This document shows positions 27,622 to 36,402 of a stretch of 64,000 nucleotides of DNA, in pieces. Numbering within the stretch: position 1 is the stretch's first letter; every line of letters begins with the position of its first letter. Source of the stretch: Filifactor villosus (GTDB lineage Bacteria > Bacillota > Clostridia > Peptostreptococcales > Filifactoraceae); contig NZ_JBHSHL010000003.1 of assembly GCF_042652965.1 (NCBI RefSeq), positions 213,346 to 277,345 of the forward strand. Reading direction: 5' to 3'. Made by a program: the position numbers and the translations under genes. The notes beneath the pieces are model-generated. The model had not been told where the DNA came from. It searched no databases and saw only the letters and a program-made list of their open reading frames with translations.

Positions 27622-27715
27622 GGCTGTTGCATTTTGAGATTTTTGCACGGATAGCATTTCGTTGAAATGCGACTACATCCGGTGTATAATCTCCGGCATG
27701 CAACAGCCCCGTTTT
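27622..27715 (+). terminator. Long nested hairpin, probable terminator of the ABC operon
   Basis: GGCTGTTGCAT (27622-27632) pairs with ATGCAACAGCC (27698-27708), and CCCGTTTTTG follows on the plus strand. Inside are nested pairs GAGATT/AATCTC, CACGGAT/ATCCGGTG and GCATTTC-GTT-GAAATGC. The whole 87 bases can therefore fold into one long imperfect hairpin, more elaborate than a simple terminator. Confidence 0.6.
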
Positions 27716-27718
27716 TGT

Positions 27719-28786
27719 TTATCTGTCTTCCATATAGGCCTGAATCAGGCGGAAGGTGTTGGCTACTCCGTCCCTGTGGCTTCTTTCGTAACCGTGGGAC
27801 GCATAGACACCGGGTCCGATCAGGGCATGCTTGACATCGAAGCCTGCACTCAAGGTCGCTTCCACATCCGAGCCGTAGAAGGGATAGATGTCTACGGCAT
27901 AGCCGATGTCATATTTTTTCGCCAGTTCGATTAACCTGCTTACGACTTCATAGTTGTAGGGACCTCCCGAATCCTTGGCAGCAATGGACACCTCTCTTTC
28001 GGTGCAGTTCAGCCCTTCGCCGACACAGCCCATATCGACGGACCATACCTCATTGACCTCTTCGGGGCAGGGGGAAGAACCTCCGTGGCCTACTTCTTCG
28101 TAGATAGTAAAATGAAGGTAGATGCTTCGATCGGGTGTGATGTTTCTGTCTTTCAGATACTTAGCATAACCGAGCAGGATGGCTGCCGAGAGTTTGTCAT
28201 CGAGGAATCTGCTCTTGATATAACCGGACTCGGTAATTTTGGTACGGGGATCAAAACAGACGTAGTCTCCGACCATAATGCCCAGAGCTTCGACCTCCTT
28301 CTTTGAGGAAACGTCCTCATCGATAACGACTTCCATATTCTTCCAAGTCCTTTCGGTCTTTCTGTAATCGGGATTGACATGGACGGAAGCGTTGATCAAC
28401 TGGCAGGTACCTTCGTAGACTTTGCCTTCCCTCGTTCTTATCCTTACATTTTCCGCTTCGGCGTTGTTTGCCTCCATCCCGCCGATATTCGTCAGTTTCA
28501 AACGTCCATCGCCTTTTATCTCGTGGATCATCGCTCCCAGGGTATCACAGTGGGCTTGGAACAAGATGGCCTCATCTTCTCTCTTGGAAGGGATGTTGGC
28601 GAGAACTCCTCCCTTTGTACTCATTTTTGCGCAAACACCCATCGTTTTGAGCTCCTCCATCAAATACGAAGTAACCTCCGCACCGAAGCCTGACGGACTG
28701 TCAATAGCAAGAAGGTTTTTCGCCTGCTCCAGGATATAGTCGATATACTCCTTGTAAACTTCTTTGTCGAATGTTGTCTGTGTCAT
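27719..28786 (-). CDS. M42-family metallopeptidase (glutamyl aminopeptidase / cellulase M type)
   Basis: 355 residues; ATG with GGAGG 7 bases upstream. The co-catalytic metal ligands of the family are visible: His in FQAHCDTLG, Asp in FLDDKLSA, the catalytic Glu pair in YEEVGHGG, Asp in SVDMG, and His in ASHGYERSH. These are cytoplasmic, usually large-oligomer aminopeptidases that trim peptides. It stands alone and convergent to the ABC operon. It fits the peptide-utilising profile of the window. Confidence 0.92.
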   Translation of the reverse strand: MTQTTFDKEVYKEYIDYILEQAKNLLAIDSPSGFGAEVTSYLMEELKTMGVCAKMSTKGGVLANIPSKREDEAILFQAHCDTLGAMIHEIKGDGRLKLTNIGGMEANNAEAENVRIRTREGKVYEGTCQLINASVHVNPDYRKTERTWKNMEVVIDEDVSSKKEVEALGIMVGDYVCFDPRTKITESGYIKSRFLDDKLSAAILLGYAKYLKDRNITPDRSIYLHFTIYEEVGHGGSSPCPEEVNEVWSVDMGCVGEGLNCTEREVSIAAKDSGGPYNYEVVSRLIELAKKYDIGYAVDIYPFYGSDVEATLSAGFDVKHALIGPGVYASHGYERSHRDGVANTFRLIQAYMEDR

Positions 28787-29194
28787 ACATAGCCTCCATT
28801 TCTTCGTATGCGATTCTCTGTTGGAATCGTTGATATAAATAATTCATACCTCGTACAAACCGGAACAAATCTTATTACCGGTGTATCGGCATATTGATAC
28901 TTAGCCTTATTCGGCATTCTCATTATAAATACGGAAGGGTTCACAGAACAGTTGCAATTCATAGAAATAATGCGTCAGAAGACCGGAACAATGGCGTGTA
29001 ATTTGAAAAAGCGGACAAAGTTCTGTTTTTTTCAGACAAACACATCTCTAAAAGTGTTCGCTCAAGAGGGTTTCTGTATTTTTTGAAACAACGGAGAGCT
29101 GCTTTTGTCTCCTTGTGCGGACTTCCTTTTATCTTTATTTACAGCGAACGGTCAGATCCCTTTTCACGGTATTTCCATAAATATTTCCAAAAAG

Positions 29195-29224
29195 AACAGT
29201 CTGCTTTGTGAGAGACTGTTTTTC
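29195..29224 (+). terminator. Hairpin with T-tail of unknown use
   Basis: AACAGTC and GACTGTT form a 7-bp stem around a 12-base loop, then TTTCTATT follows. No upstream plus-strand gene is evident, so it may end a small unrecognised transcript or be a relic. Confidence 0.4.
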
Positions 29225-29372
29225 TATTGTTTCCTGGTCGGTATAGGGGTGTCTTTTGCTCTTGTACTCTTCTTACTAAGCGATTATACCATATCAAACC
29301 GAACGAGACGAGTCTGAAAAAAGAAAGCTTTGATTACGGTAACACCAAATGATTAAATTATCAGATATATCA

Positions 29373-29401
29373 TTGACAAAAATCGTCATAAATGTTAGTA
29401 T
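29373..29401 (+). promoter_or_regulatory. Putative promoter of the murein-peptide cluster
   Basis: TTGACA, exactly 17 bases, then TAGTAT, in AT-rich sequence about 360 bases before the first gene. This implies a long untranslated leader unless another promoter is used. Confidence 0.5.
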
Positions 29402-29764
29402 ATTCAAAAAAATAAAGAACGCTGCACTACTTTAGGAAAAAAAGAAAACAGAGGATGGGAATAACAACTTTTGGGGCATTGACAGATACAGAGGGGTGTT
29501 CTTTTCAATATGATATCAAGCTTCGTCAATTAACAAAAGTGTGATCCGACCTCAAACAGTAATGATGAGGCTTTTTCTATTGGAATAAAAACTTTGCAAC
29601 GAAGGAGGCGTTGTATCGGGAATGTGTATAATCGACAGAATCCGGTTGTTTGAAGGTCGAAAATAAAAATTGCTTGGATCCTTGTTTGAAGGACAGTTCT
29701 CAATATGTGATCGAGGATCGAGGCTATTTGTCAAAACAAAAACGAAGAGAGAGAAGGTGGATAG

Positions 29765-30550
29765 ATGAAGTTGTTTATTTCAACGGATATCGAAGGGATA
29801 TGTACGGTTACGAATTGGGAGGAGTGTGATTTGGAGCACCCGAAGTTTTCCGCCGAGCAGATGAGCAGGGAGGTGGCGACTGCCTGTAGAGCGGCCCTCG
29901 ACTTCGGCGTGGAAGAAGTTGTCGTCAAGGACTCTCATGCGACGGGCAGGAACCTTATTGCGGACATGCTGCCGAGAGGCGTCAAGCTGATCAGAGGCTG
30001 GAGCGGAGGGCCTCCGATGATGATGGAAGGGTTGAAGGAGGATTTTTCGGCGACTGCCTACATCGGCTATCACTCTTCAGCCGGAAGTAACGGAAACCCT
30101 CTTGCACATACGATCAGCGGGGCGAAGGTCAGAGCGCTCTATCTCAACGATGTGTTGACATCCGAGTTCTACCTCAACCATCACTTCGCCCTCCATCTGG
30201 GAGTGCCTTCGATCTTTCTCTCGGGGGATAAGGCTCTCTGTGAGGAGGCGCAGGACCAAGTCCCGGGCCTTGTTACCTTTGCGGTCAAGGAGGGTTTGGG
30301 AGATGCGACGATTAACCTTCATCCCGAGGACGCGATAGAGGGCATCTACCAAGGAATGAAGAAGGCGCTTGAGGATCCGGCACCCCTTATGAAGAGGGAG
30401 GAAAAGATCGAAGCACGCTTGGACTTCATTCATCACAGGACGGCTTATAAGGCGTCTTTCTTTCCCGGAGTGCGACAGGTATCTCCCACGGAAGTGAGGT
30501 TTGAAGGCAACGGGTACGAGATTATGAGGACCCTGATGTTTGTCTTATAG
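29765..30550 (+). CDS. DppA-like M55 D-aminopeptidase
   Basis: 261 residues. The N-terminal metal site STDIEGICTV (Asp8, Glu10) and later His-containing motifs KDSHATGRN and YIGYHSSAG match the M55 zinc peptidase DppA, which releases D-amino acids from peptides such as D-Ala-D-Ala. SGDKALCEEAQ and LHLGVPSIFL are also family-like. The ATG has GAAGGTGG upstream. It is the first gene of a tightly packed cluster that parallels the Bacillus subtilis dppABCDE-ykfABCD region, so a role in using murein-derived peptides is well supported by context. Confidence 0.92.
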   Translation: MKLFISTDIEGICTVTNWEECDLEHPKFSAEQMSREVATACRAALDFGVEEVVVKDSHATGRNLIADMLPRGVKLIRGWSGGPPMMMEGLKEDFSATAYIGYHSSAGSNGNPLAHTISGAKVRALYLNDVLTSEFYLNHHFALHLGVPSIFLSGDKALCEEAQDQVPGLVTFAVKEGLGDATINLHPEDAIEGIYQGMKKALEDPAPLMKREEKIEARLDFIHHRTAYKASFFPGVRQVSPTEVRFEGNGYEIMRTLMFVL

Positions 30551-30567
30551 AAGAGAAGGAGGCGGGG

Positions 30568-31659
30568 ATGAGGATAAAGACGATAGAAGTCTACGAGTGG
30601 AAGATACCTCTTCGAACTGCGTTCAAGACGGCCTTACGCGTCGTGGATGCAGTTGACGATATCGTGGTCGTCATCACGACCGATGACGGTTTGACGGGCT
30701 ACGGGGAGGCACCTCCGACGGCAGTGATCACAGGAGAGACGAGGGCGTCGATCGCTTGTGCGATCAGGGAGCATATCGCTCCCAAACTCATCGGGCGTCT
30801 TGTGCTCGAAATGGAGGAAAATCAAAGGCTTCTTCATAGTGCGATGATAGGTAACACCAGTGCAAAGGCGGCGGTCGACATCGCCCTCTACGATCTGTGG
30901 GCGAAAAGGTTGAACCTTCCTTTATACAAGGCCTTGGGAGGTTCGAAAAAAAGGATTGACACCGACCTCACCATCAGTGTAAATCCAATTGAGGAGATGG
31001 TCAAAGATTCCAAGGAGGCATTGAGAAGAGGATATACGACCTTGAAGATCAAGGTAGGTTCGGATAAGAAGGATATCGAGAGGATAAGAAGGATTCGTGA
31101 GGCGGTGGGCAGCGAGGTCAAACTTCGCTTGGATGCCAACCAGGGATGGACTCCCAAGGAAGCCCTCGATGTGATCGAGGAGCTGTCCAAGCACCGCTTG
31201 GACATCGAACTTATAGAGCAACCGGTCCATTACAGTGATCTTGAAGGAATGGTTGAAGTGACAAAACATTCTCCCATACCGATCATGGCTGATGAGAGCG
31301 TGTTTTCGCCGAAGCAGGCGATCGAAGTGATAACGAGGAAGGCTGCAGACATTATCAATATCAAGTTGATGAAGACGGGAGGCATCCACAAGGCTCTTCA
31401 GATTATCAGCATTGCCGATATCTACGGTGTGGATTGTATGATAGGTTGTATGCTCGAAGGAAAGGTGTCTGTGAGTGCGGCGGCGCACTTGGCCGCGGCG
31501 AGGGAGGAGATCCGATATATCGACTTGGACGGGCCGGGTCTTTGCAAGATTGACTTGACGAAGGGAGGTCCCGATTTCAACGAGGCTTTGATCACGATGA
31601 ATGAGACGGCGGGCATAGGTATCGAAGAGGTGCGGGGTCTGGAGGAGTTTTTCCGGTAG
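30568..31659 (+). CDS. Dipeptide epimerase (L-Ala-D/L-Glu epimerase type, enolase superfamily)
   Basis: 363 residues. The enolase-superfamily active site is complete: the KxK base in TLKIKVG (about Lys160/Lys162), metal ligands Asp in RLDANQGW (about 189), Glu in LIEQPV and Asp in MADESVF, and the opposite base Lys in INIKLMKTGG. The N-terminal capping domain is present. YkfB/YcjG-type enzymes interconvert L-Ala-D-Glu and L-Ala-L-Glu so that murein tripeptide remains can be degraded. It starts 17 bases after the DppA-like gene with AGGAGGCGGGG upstream. The exact dipeptide specificity cannot be read directly. Confidence 0.92.
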   Translation: MRIKTIEVYEWKIPLRTAFKTALRVVDAVDDIVVVITTDDGLTGYGEAPPTAVITGETRASIACAIREHIAPKLIGRLVLEMEENQRLLHSAMIGNTSAKAAVDIALYDLWAKRLNLPLYKALGGSKKRIDTDLTISVNPIEEMVKDSKEALRRGYTTLKIKVGSDKKDIERIRRIREAVGSEVKLRLDANQGWTPKEALDVIEELSKHRLDIELIEQPVHYSDLEGMVEVTKHSPIPIMADESVFSPKQAIEVITRKAADIINIKLMKTGGIHKALQIISIADIYGVDCMIGCMLEGKVSVSAAAHLAAAREEIRYIDLDGPGLCKIDLTKGGPDFNEALITMNETAGIGIEEVRGLEEFFR

Positions 31660-31667
31660 GAGAGATT

Positions 31668-32456
31668 ATGAAAAAACAGAGTTTGGAGAACATCCTTGAG
31701 AGGGTGAAGAAGAGATCGGAAGAGAGAGGCTTGGAGTATTCCCTCGTGATAGAAGATCAGGCGAATGGAGAAAACATCAGACTCAACGCTGATAAGGTCC
31801 ATGTCTCGGCGAGTACGATAAAGATACCTGTTATGATGACCATTCTGGAACAGGAGGGGAGGGGGTTCTCCCTTGATGACAGGTTGAAACTGACGGACGA
31901 AAACAAGGTGGATTTCAGCGTCGTGACCGAGATCGGTCGCGAAGAATACACGATCAAAGAGTATATGACCTGGATGATGACGGAGAGTTGCAACGCTTCG
32001 GCCAACGTGCTAATCGACTTTATAGGCTACGAAGCTGTCCGTCAGACCATAGAGAGGGCAGGGATGACAAACACCCTCCTTCAGAGAAAAATGATGGATG
32101 TGGAGGCCGGAAGGCAGGGAAGGGACAATTTTACAACGGCGGAGGATATGGCGAAGTTGATCAAGGCGATGTACTTTTCGCATGGATTTGATAAGAAGGC
32201 CTGTGTTCAAGGCTTGGAGTTGATGAAACAGTGCAGGAACAGAAATCTTCTGCTTCGTTATATTCCGGAACCCGTGGAATTTGCACATAAGAGCGGAGGG
32301 TTGGACGAGGTGAGTCATGATGTCGGTATCTTTTTGTACCGAACGCCTGTCATAGTCGCAGCACTTATAACCAACTCCGTGTATGAAGAAGATAATATAG
32401 ACAGGGTCTCCGCCCTCGGACATCTGGGCAGGGACCTATGGGAGGAAGGACTATGA
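31668..32456 (+). CDS. Class A beta-lactamase-fold serine hydrolase, first copy
   Basis: 262 residues. It carries the three penicilloyl-serine-hydrolase motifs: SxxK as STIK (Ser49, Lys52), S-x-N in ASANVLID (about 111), and KSG in HKSGG (about 207). There is no signal peptide or membrane anchor, so unlike a true beta-lactamase it should be cytoplasmic. Its place between a dipeptide epimerase and an NlpC/P60 enzyme suggests a peptidase acting on imported muropeptides. It might replace the LD-carboxypeptidase YkfA found in Bacillus, but that is inference. Its stop overlaps the start of the next gene (ATGA). Confidence 0.85.
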   Translation: MKKQSLENILERVKKRSEERGLEYSLVIEDQANGENIRLNADKVHVSASTIKIPVMMTILEQEGRGFSLDDRLKLTDENKVDFSVVTEIGREEYTIKEYMTWMMTESCNASANVLIDFIGYEAVRQTIERAGMTNTLLQRKMMDVEAGRQGRDNFTTAEDMAKLIKAMYFSHGFDKKACVQGLELMKQCRNRNLLLRYIPEPVEFAHKSGGLDEVSHDVGIFLYRTPVIVAALITNSVYEEDNIDRVSALGHLGRDLWEEGL

Positions 32457-33280
32457 AAGCTTGGATCACAAAAGACATTGCACCGATGAAGGCGGAACCG
32501 AAACGAAGCTCCTCTCTTGCGGACGAAGCTCTGTTCGGAATGCCGATAGAGGTCTTGGAAGCGGTAGGAGGCGATTGGTATCGCATTCGTACCTACTACG
32601 GCTATGAAGGATATGTGAGGAGAAAACATTTTTTGACGGAGGATTTATGTGCAAAGAAGTGGCTTGAGTCAAAGAAGCGGATGGTCATTAAGGCCTATGC
32701 GGATGTATTGAGCGAACCGAGGGTACAGGGATCCTTGCTTCAAGGCCTGCCTCGAGGTTCTCAGGTTGCGATCCTTGAGGAGGAGGCTGAGGATACAAGG
32801 TGGCAGAAGGCGGTTCTCCCTGACGGGACCGAAGGTTGGACAAGGAAGGAAAACCTCATCGAAGTTCCCGACGGATCGATCAAAGACGATGAGAGTTTGT
32901 GTAGGGACAAGCTTGTGGAGATGGCACAACTCTATATGGGATCTCAATATCGTTGGGGAGGAAAGACTGCAAGGGGCTTGGACTGCTCAGGGCTTTGCTC
33001 GATGGCTTGTCTGCTTCTGGGGATAACGATATACAGGGATGCCGATATCAAGGAGGGATTCCCGATCAGGGAGATTGCCAAAGACAAGATACAAAAAGGA
33101 GATCTGCTCTTCTTCCCCGGACATGTAGCCATGTATATTGAGGATGGACGATACATTCATTCTTCCTCCGGAAACAACGGAGTTGCCTATAACAGCTTTG
33201 ATCCCGAACATCAGGACTACAACGAAGAACTGTTCAAGACCTATGAAAAGGCGGGAAGTCTGTTTGGAGGAGACCGATGA
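32453..33280 (+). CDS. SH3-domain NlpC/P60 endopeptidase (YkfC-like)
   Basis: 275 residues from the ATG that overlaps the preceding stop by four bases. Two bacterial SH3-like domains (about 1-60 and 65-145) are followed by an NlpC/P60 domain with catalytic Cys178 in LDCSGLC and His224 in FPGHVAMYI, then the third polar residue near RYIHSS. No signal peptide is seen. YkfC-type enzymes cut the D-Glu-to-diamino-acid bond only when a free L-Ala is present, during recycling of murein peptides. The layout and context support that assignment. Its end overlaps the next gene by ATGA. Confidence 0.9.
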   Translation: MKAWITKDIAPMKAEPKRSSSLADEALFGMPIEVLEAVGGDWYRIRTYYGYEGYVRRKHFLTEDLCAKKWLESKKRMVIKAYADVLSEPRVQGSLLQGLPRGSQVAILEEEAEDTRWQKAVLPDGTEGWTRKENLIEVPDGSIKDDESLCRDKLVEMAQLYMGSQYRWGGKTARGLDCSGLCSMACLLLGITIYRDADIKEGFPIREIAKDKIQKGDLLFFPGHVAMYIEDGRYIHSSSGNNGVAYNSFDPEHQDYNEELFKTYEKAGSLFGGDR

Positions 33281-34116
33281 GATTGGAGACGAGGATAGAG
33301 AAGGAGCTTGTAAGCTACAACGGTACCATGGCCTTTTATGCAAGGGACTTCAAGGGCAATACGGTCGCGATCAACGAAGAAGAAACGTTTGAGACGGCAA
33401 GTACGATCAAGAGTTTCATCCTCTTGGAGCTGTTTGAGCAGATTAAACAGGGGCGGCTGGGGCTGCACGAAAAAATCTCCTATGAGGAGAAACACAGGGT
33501 GGACGGTTCCGGTGTCCTACACAATATGGACAGTGCCTTTTCGATGAGTATCTTCAACTTTGCGACCCTGATGATTATCATAAGCGACAATACGGCGACC
33601 AATGTGCTGATTGATCTGCTCGGAAAGGACGAGATCAACGCTACAATTCAAAGGTACGGCTTTGAGGATACGAAGCTGCACAATCGGATTGACTGGGAAC
33701 GCTACGACATCTTGGGAACGACGACGGCGAAGGATTATGGAGACTTCTTCTACAAGCTCTATCGCAATGAGTTGGTAGATGAGGTCTCTTGCAGGGCGAT
33801 GATAGAGATTTTTAAGAAACAGCATTATAACAGTATGATAACAAGGCTCTTTCCACAGTACTATCTTTCCGGAGACGATTGTATCGCCGAAGCTGCGGAG
33901 CAGATAGAAGTCGCTTCCAAAAGCGGGAGTATGAACGCCTGCCGAAATGACGGCGGGATTGTATTTACTCCTGTCGGAGATTATGTGATATCGATGTTTC
34001 ACAAAGATTTTCACGACCCTCTCTACCATATGGATCACGAGGCGAGTCTTTATGGATCTAAGGCCAGCCGAATGGTGTTGGATAGCTTTCTGGCCTTGGG
34101 AGGAAGTCTGGTGTGA
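33277..34116 (+). CDS. Class A beta-lactamase-fold serine hydrolase, second copy
   Basis: 279 residues with STIK (about Ser42/Lys45), SDN in IISDNTATN (about 102) and KSG in ASKSGSM (about 216). The SDN loop and overall order are closer to classical class A enzymes than in the first copy. There is no signal peptide, which argues against secreted drug resistance and for a cytoplasmic peptide substrate. It is translationally coupled to the NlpC/P60 gene. The two copies are clearly diverged, so this is not a recent tandem duplication. Confidence 0.85.
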   Translation: MRLETRIEKELVSYNGTMAFYARDFKGNTVAINEEETFETASTIKSFILLELFEQIKQGRLGLHEKISYEEKHRVDGSGVLHNMDSAFSMSIFNFATLMIIISDNTATNVLIDLLGKDEINATIQRYGFEDTKLHNRIDWERYDILGTTTAKDYGDFFYKLYRNELVDEVSCRAMIEIFKKQHYNSMITRLFPQYYLSGDDCIAEAAEQIEVASKSGSMNACRNDGGIVFTPVGDYVISMFHKDFHDPLYHMDHEASLYGSKASRMVLDSFLALGGSLV

Positions 34117-34211
34117 GGCAGTTTCATATTTGCCGAAACGATCTAAAACCGGACTCATAGTACAGTGATTGTATGCTGATTTTTCGTATGCAGCATCTAA
34201 GACCTATATTT

Positions 34212-34229
34212 GCCGAAACAAATTTCGGC
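34212..34229 (+). promoter_or_regulatory. Small perfect hairpin between the hydrolase and transporter genes
   Basis: GCCGAAA-CAAA-TTTCGGC is a perfect 7-bp stem with a tetraloop. The segment TATTTGCCGAAAC also occurs at about 34127, so two copies of the motif lie in the 219-base gap. It could be an mRNA processing or attenuation site that sets the level of the binding protein. Confidence 0.4.
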
Positions 34230-34335
34230 GTTGATATAGTTTACATTGGTAGACATTTGATTCGACACAGTCGGAAGGAGGGGTGTACGAAAACGTTGTA
34301 GGGTAGTAGGAGAGAGAACAGTTAAGGAGGAGACA

Positions 34336-36333
34336 ATGAAAAAGTATCTGAGTTATATGTTGTGTTTGGGATTGATATTGACTCTCTTTGCAGGTTGCGG
34401 AGGAGATAGCTCAAGTACCTCGCAGGAAGCAGAGACGACGCAGACGGAAGAAGGAAACGCATTAGGGGACAGTGAGGCCATGGTATATCGAAGCCTTTAC
34501 AGCGGTGAGATCTCTTCCATGAACTACTTGATTGAAGGAGCGACCAACGAACAGCAGGTCGCTGCAAATGTCATCGACACCTTGGTTGAATACGATTCTC
34601 ACGGAGAGGTCGTACCGGGGATGGCCGAGAAGTGGGAAGTATCCGAAGACGGCAAGACTTGGACCTTCCATCTTCGCAAAGGAATGAAGTGGTTCGATCA
34701 TACAGGAGCGGAGGTTGCGGAAGTTACGGCAAACGATTTTGTGGCCTCGGCGAAATATGTCTGCGATCCCAAGAACGAGTCGGCGACGGACTATATGATC
34801 CTCGATTTGATCCAAGGGGCGGGAGACTACTACCGGAAAGTATCCGACTACTACGGAACATTGGCGGAGGGAGTCGAGAAGAAGGCGGAGGACTCCGGAG
34901 CGGACTTTGCAAGTGTAGGCATCAAGGCAATCGATGATTATACCTTGGAATACACGACTGTTGACGTATATCCCTTCTTCCCGACTTGTCTGACCTATGT
35001 GTGCTATATGCCGGCTTACGGAGCACAGCTGGATCAGCTGGGTTCGGACTTCGGTACGGCGATGGACAAGATGTACTACTGCGGCTCCTACATTGTGACC
35101 AAGTATGAACCACAGGTGGGAAGAACCTACGAAAAGAACTACAAAAACTGGGATGCCGATAATATTCACATTACCAAAATCGACCTGACGTACAATGCGG
35201 AAGCTGCGACCATAGGACCCGCTATGGTCTTGAGAGGAGAACTCGACTACGCGGACATCAGCAACAATATTCTTGACGAGTGGAAGAGCAACTATCCCGA
35301 ATACCTCTCCAAGAGCAGGGCGGTTCCGGATTATTCGTACTTCTACTGCTTTAACTTCCGTGCAGGTTCGGGAAGCCCCGAGCGTATCAAGACATGGACG
35401 GACAACGGTTGGGAACCCGAAAACTGGGATAAGGCGGTTACAAACTCGAACTTCCGCCATGCCGTTATGAGTGCTTTTGACAGAGACTATGCGATGTATG
35501 CCTTGGAACCCGAAGCCGAAAACAGAAAGGCGGTCACACAGAGAACGATCACTCCTGCAACCTTTACAAGCGTGAACGAGGTCGATTATTCCAAACTGCC
35601 GGAGTTCGACAACGTCGATCAGTATTTCTTTGATGAAGCAAAGGCGAAGGAATATAAGGCAAAGGCGGTCGAAGAGTTGAAGGCGGCCGGAGTCAAACTT
35701 CCTGTCAAGATGGTCCTTTCCTACCGTTCGGACACTTCCGACTGGGAGCAGGAATGTGTATTGCTCAAGCAACAAGTGGAGAAGGTTCTGGGAACCGACT
35801 TTATCGAGTGTGTACTCTATGGCGGACCTGCCGACGGTTTCCTTCGTCAGGTAAGAAGAAGCGGAATGTACGGTTTTATGAGATGTAACTGGGGAGCGGA
35901 CTATGAAGATCCCTCCACTTGGGCACAGCCCTTCGGTCAAAATCCCGAGATCCGTGAGAATGATAATGTGGTTGAAGCGAACAGTTACAACGATATGGAC
36001 ATCTATATGGACAAAGAGGGAGAACTGACACCTGTTTTGAAAGCTTACTATGCGAAGGTAGATGAGGCAAAGAAGATTGCGGATACGGAACCGAGATATA
36101 AGGCTTTTGCCGAAGCCGAAGCAATGCTGATCGAACATGCGATTGTAGTTCCCTACTTTATCGATCCGGCCTCCTATATTTCCACAAAAATGGATATCTT
36201 TGAAGGACAATATGCACCTTGTGGAGTTTCAAACCTGAGATTCAAGGGACAAAAACTTCATGAGAACTATATCACAATGGATGAATATACCAAGAACTAC
36301 GAAGCTTGGAAGAGTAAAATGGGACTTAAATAG
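34336..36333 (+). CDS. Oligopeptide ABC transporter, substrate-binding lipoprotein (family 5)
   Basis: 665 residues. The N-terminal signal peptide has lipobox LFAGC (acylated Cys21), followed by a Ser/Thr/Glu-rich linker. The mature part has the family-5 signature VVPGMAEKWEVSEDGKTWTFHLRKGMKW and the pattern ADYEDPSTWAQPFG near the C-terminus. It captures peptides outside the membrane and delivers them to the permeases encoded next. Given the upstream enzymes, murein peptides are the likely cargo, as for DppE, but general oligopeptides are possible. It is about 100 residues longer than common DppE/OppA proteins. AAGGAGG precedes the ATG. Confidence 0.93.
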   Translation: MKKYLSYMLCLGLILTLFAGCGGDSSSTSQEAETTQTEEGNALGDSEAMVYRSLYSGEISSMNYLIEGATNEQQVAANVIDTLVEYDSHGEVVPGMAEKWEVSEDGKTWTFHLRKGMKWFDHTGAEVAEVTANDFVASAKYVCDPKNESATDYMILDLIQGAGDYYRKVSDYYGTLAEGVEKKAEDSGADFASVGIKAIDDYTLEYTTVDVYPFFPTCLTYVCYMPAYGAQLDQLGSDFGTAMDKMYYCGSYIVTKYEPQVGRTYEKNYKNWDADNIHITKIDLTYNAEAATIGPAMVLRGELDYADISNNILDEWKSNYPEYLSKSRAVPDYSYFYCFNFRAGSGSPERIKTWTDNGWEPENWDKAVTNSNFRHAVMSAFDRDYAMYALEPEAENRKAVTQRTITPATFTSVNEVDYSKLPEFDNVDQYFFDEAKAKEYKAKAVEELKAAGVKLPVKMVLSYRSDTSDWEQECVLLKQQVEKVLGTDFIECVLYGGPADGFLRQVRRSGMYGFMRCNWGADYEDPSTWAQPFGQNPEIRENDNVVEANSYNDMDIYMDKEGELTPVLKAYYAKVDEAKKIADTEPRYKAFAEAEAMLIEHAIVVPYFIDPASYISTKMDIFEGQYAPCGVSNLRFKGQKLHENYITMDEYTKNYEAWKSKMGLK

Positions 36334-36402
36334 CAGACCGTAGACGATGCGGGTTCCGATGGAGGGACCCGCATTGTAAAATTTGTCGGAAAGGAAATGC
36401 TT

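Larger units (their letters stand above)
27407..27718. other. Convergent intergenic region
   Basis: This contains a relic of the 113-bp repeat (27437-27523) and a long nested hairpin (27622-27708) placed between the ABC operon and the convergent M42 peptidase gene. No gene was seen. Confidence 0.55.
28787..29764. other. Intergenic region before the peptide-utilisation cluster
   Basis: About 980 bases between divergent genes. It holds a short hairpin with T-tail near 29195-29224, a good promoter at 29373-29401, and a copy of a short repeated motif (reverse of ATATCAATATGCCGATAC) near 28880-28915. A 70-codon frame at 29105 lacks a ribosome-binding site and is not called. Confidence 0.45.

Noticed and set aside
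29105..29317. 70-codon frame with a hydrophobic stretch
   Set aside because: No ribosome-binding site upstream; the hydrophobic run could be chance in T-rich DNA.
34462..36210. A 582-codon open frame on the minus strand
   Set aside because: It lies wholly antisense to the well-supported peptide-binding lipoprotein gene and has no recognisable domain or start signal.
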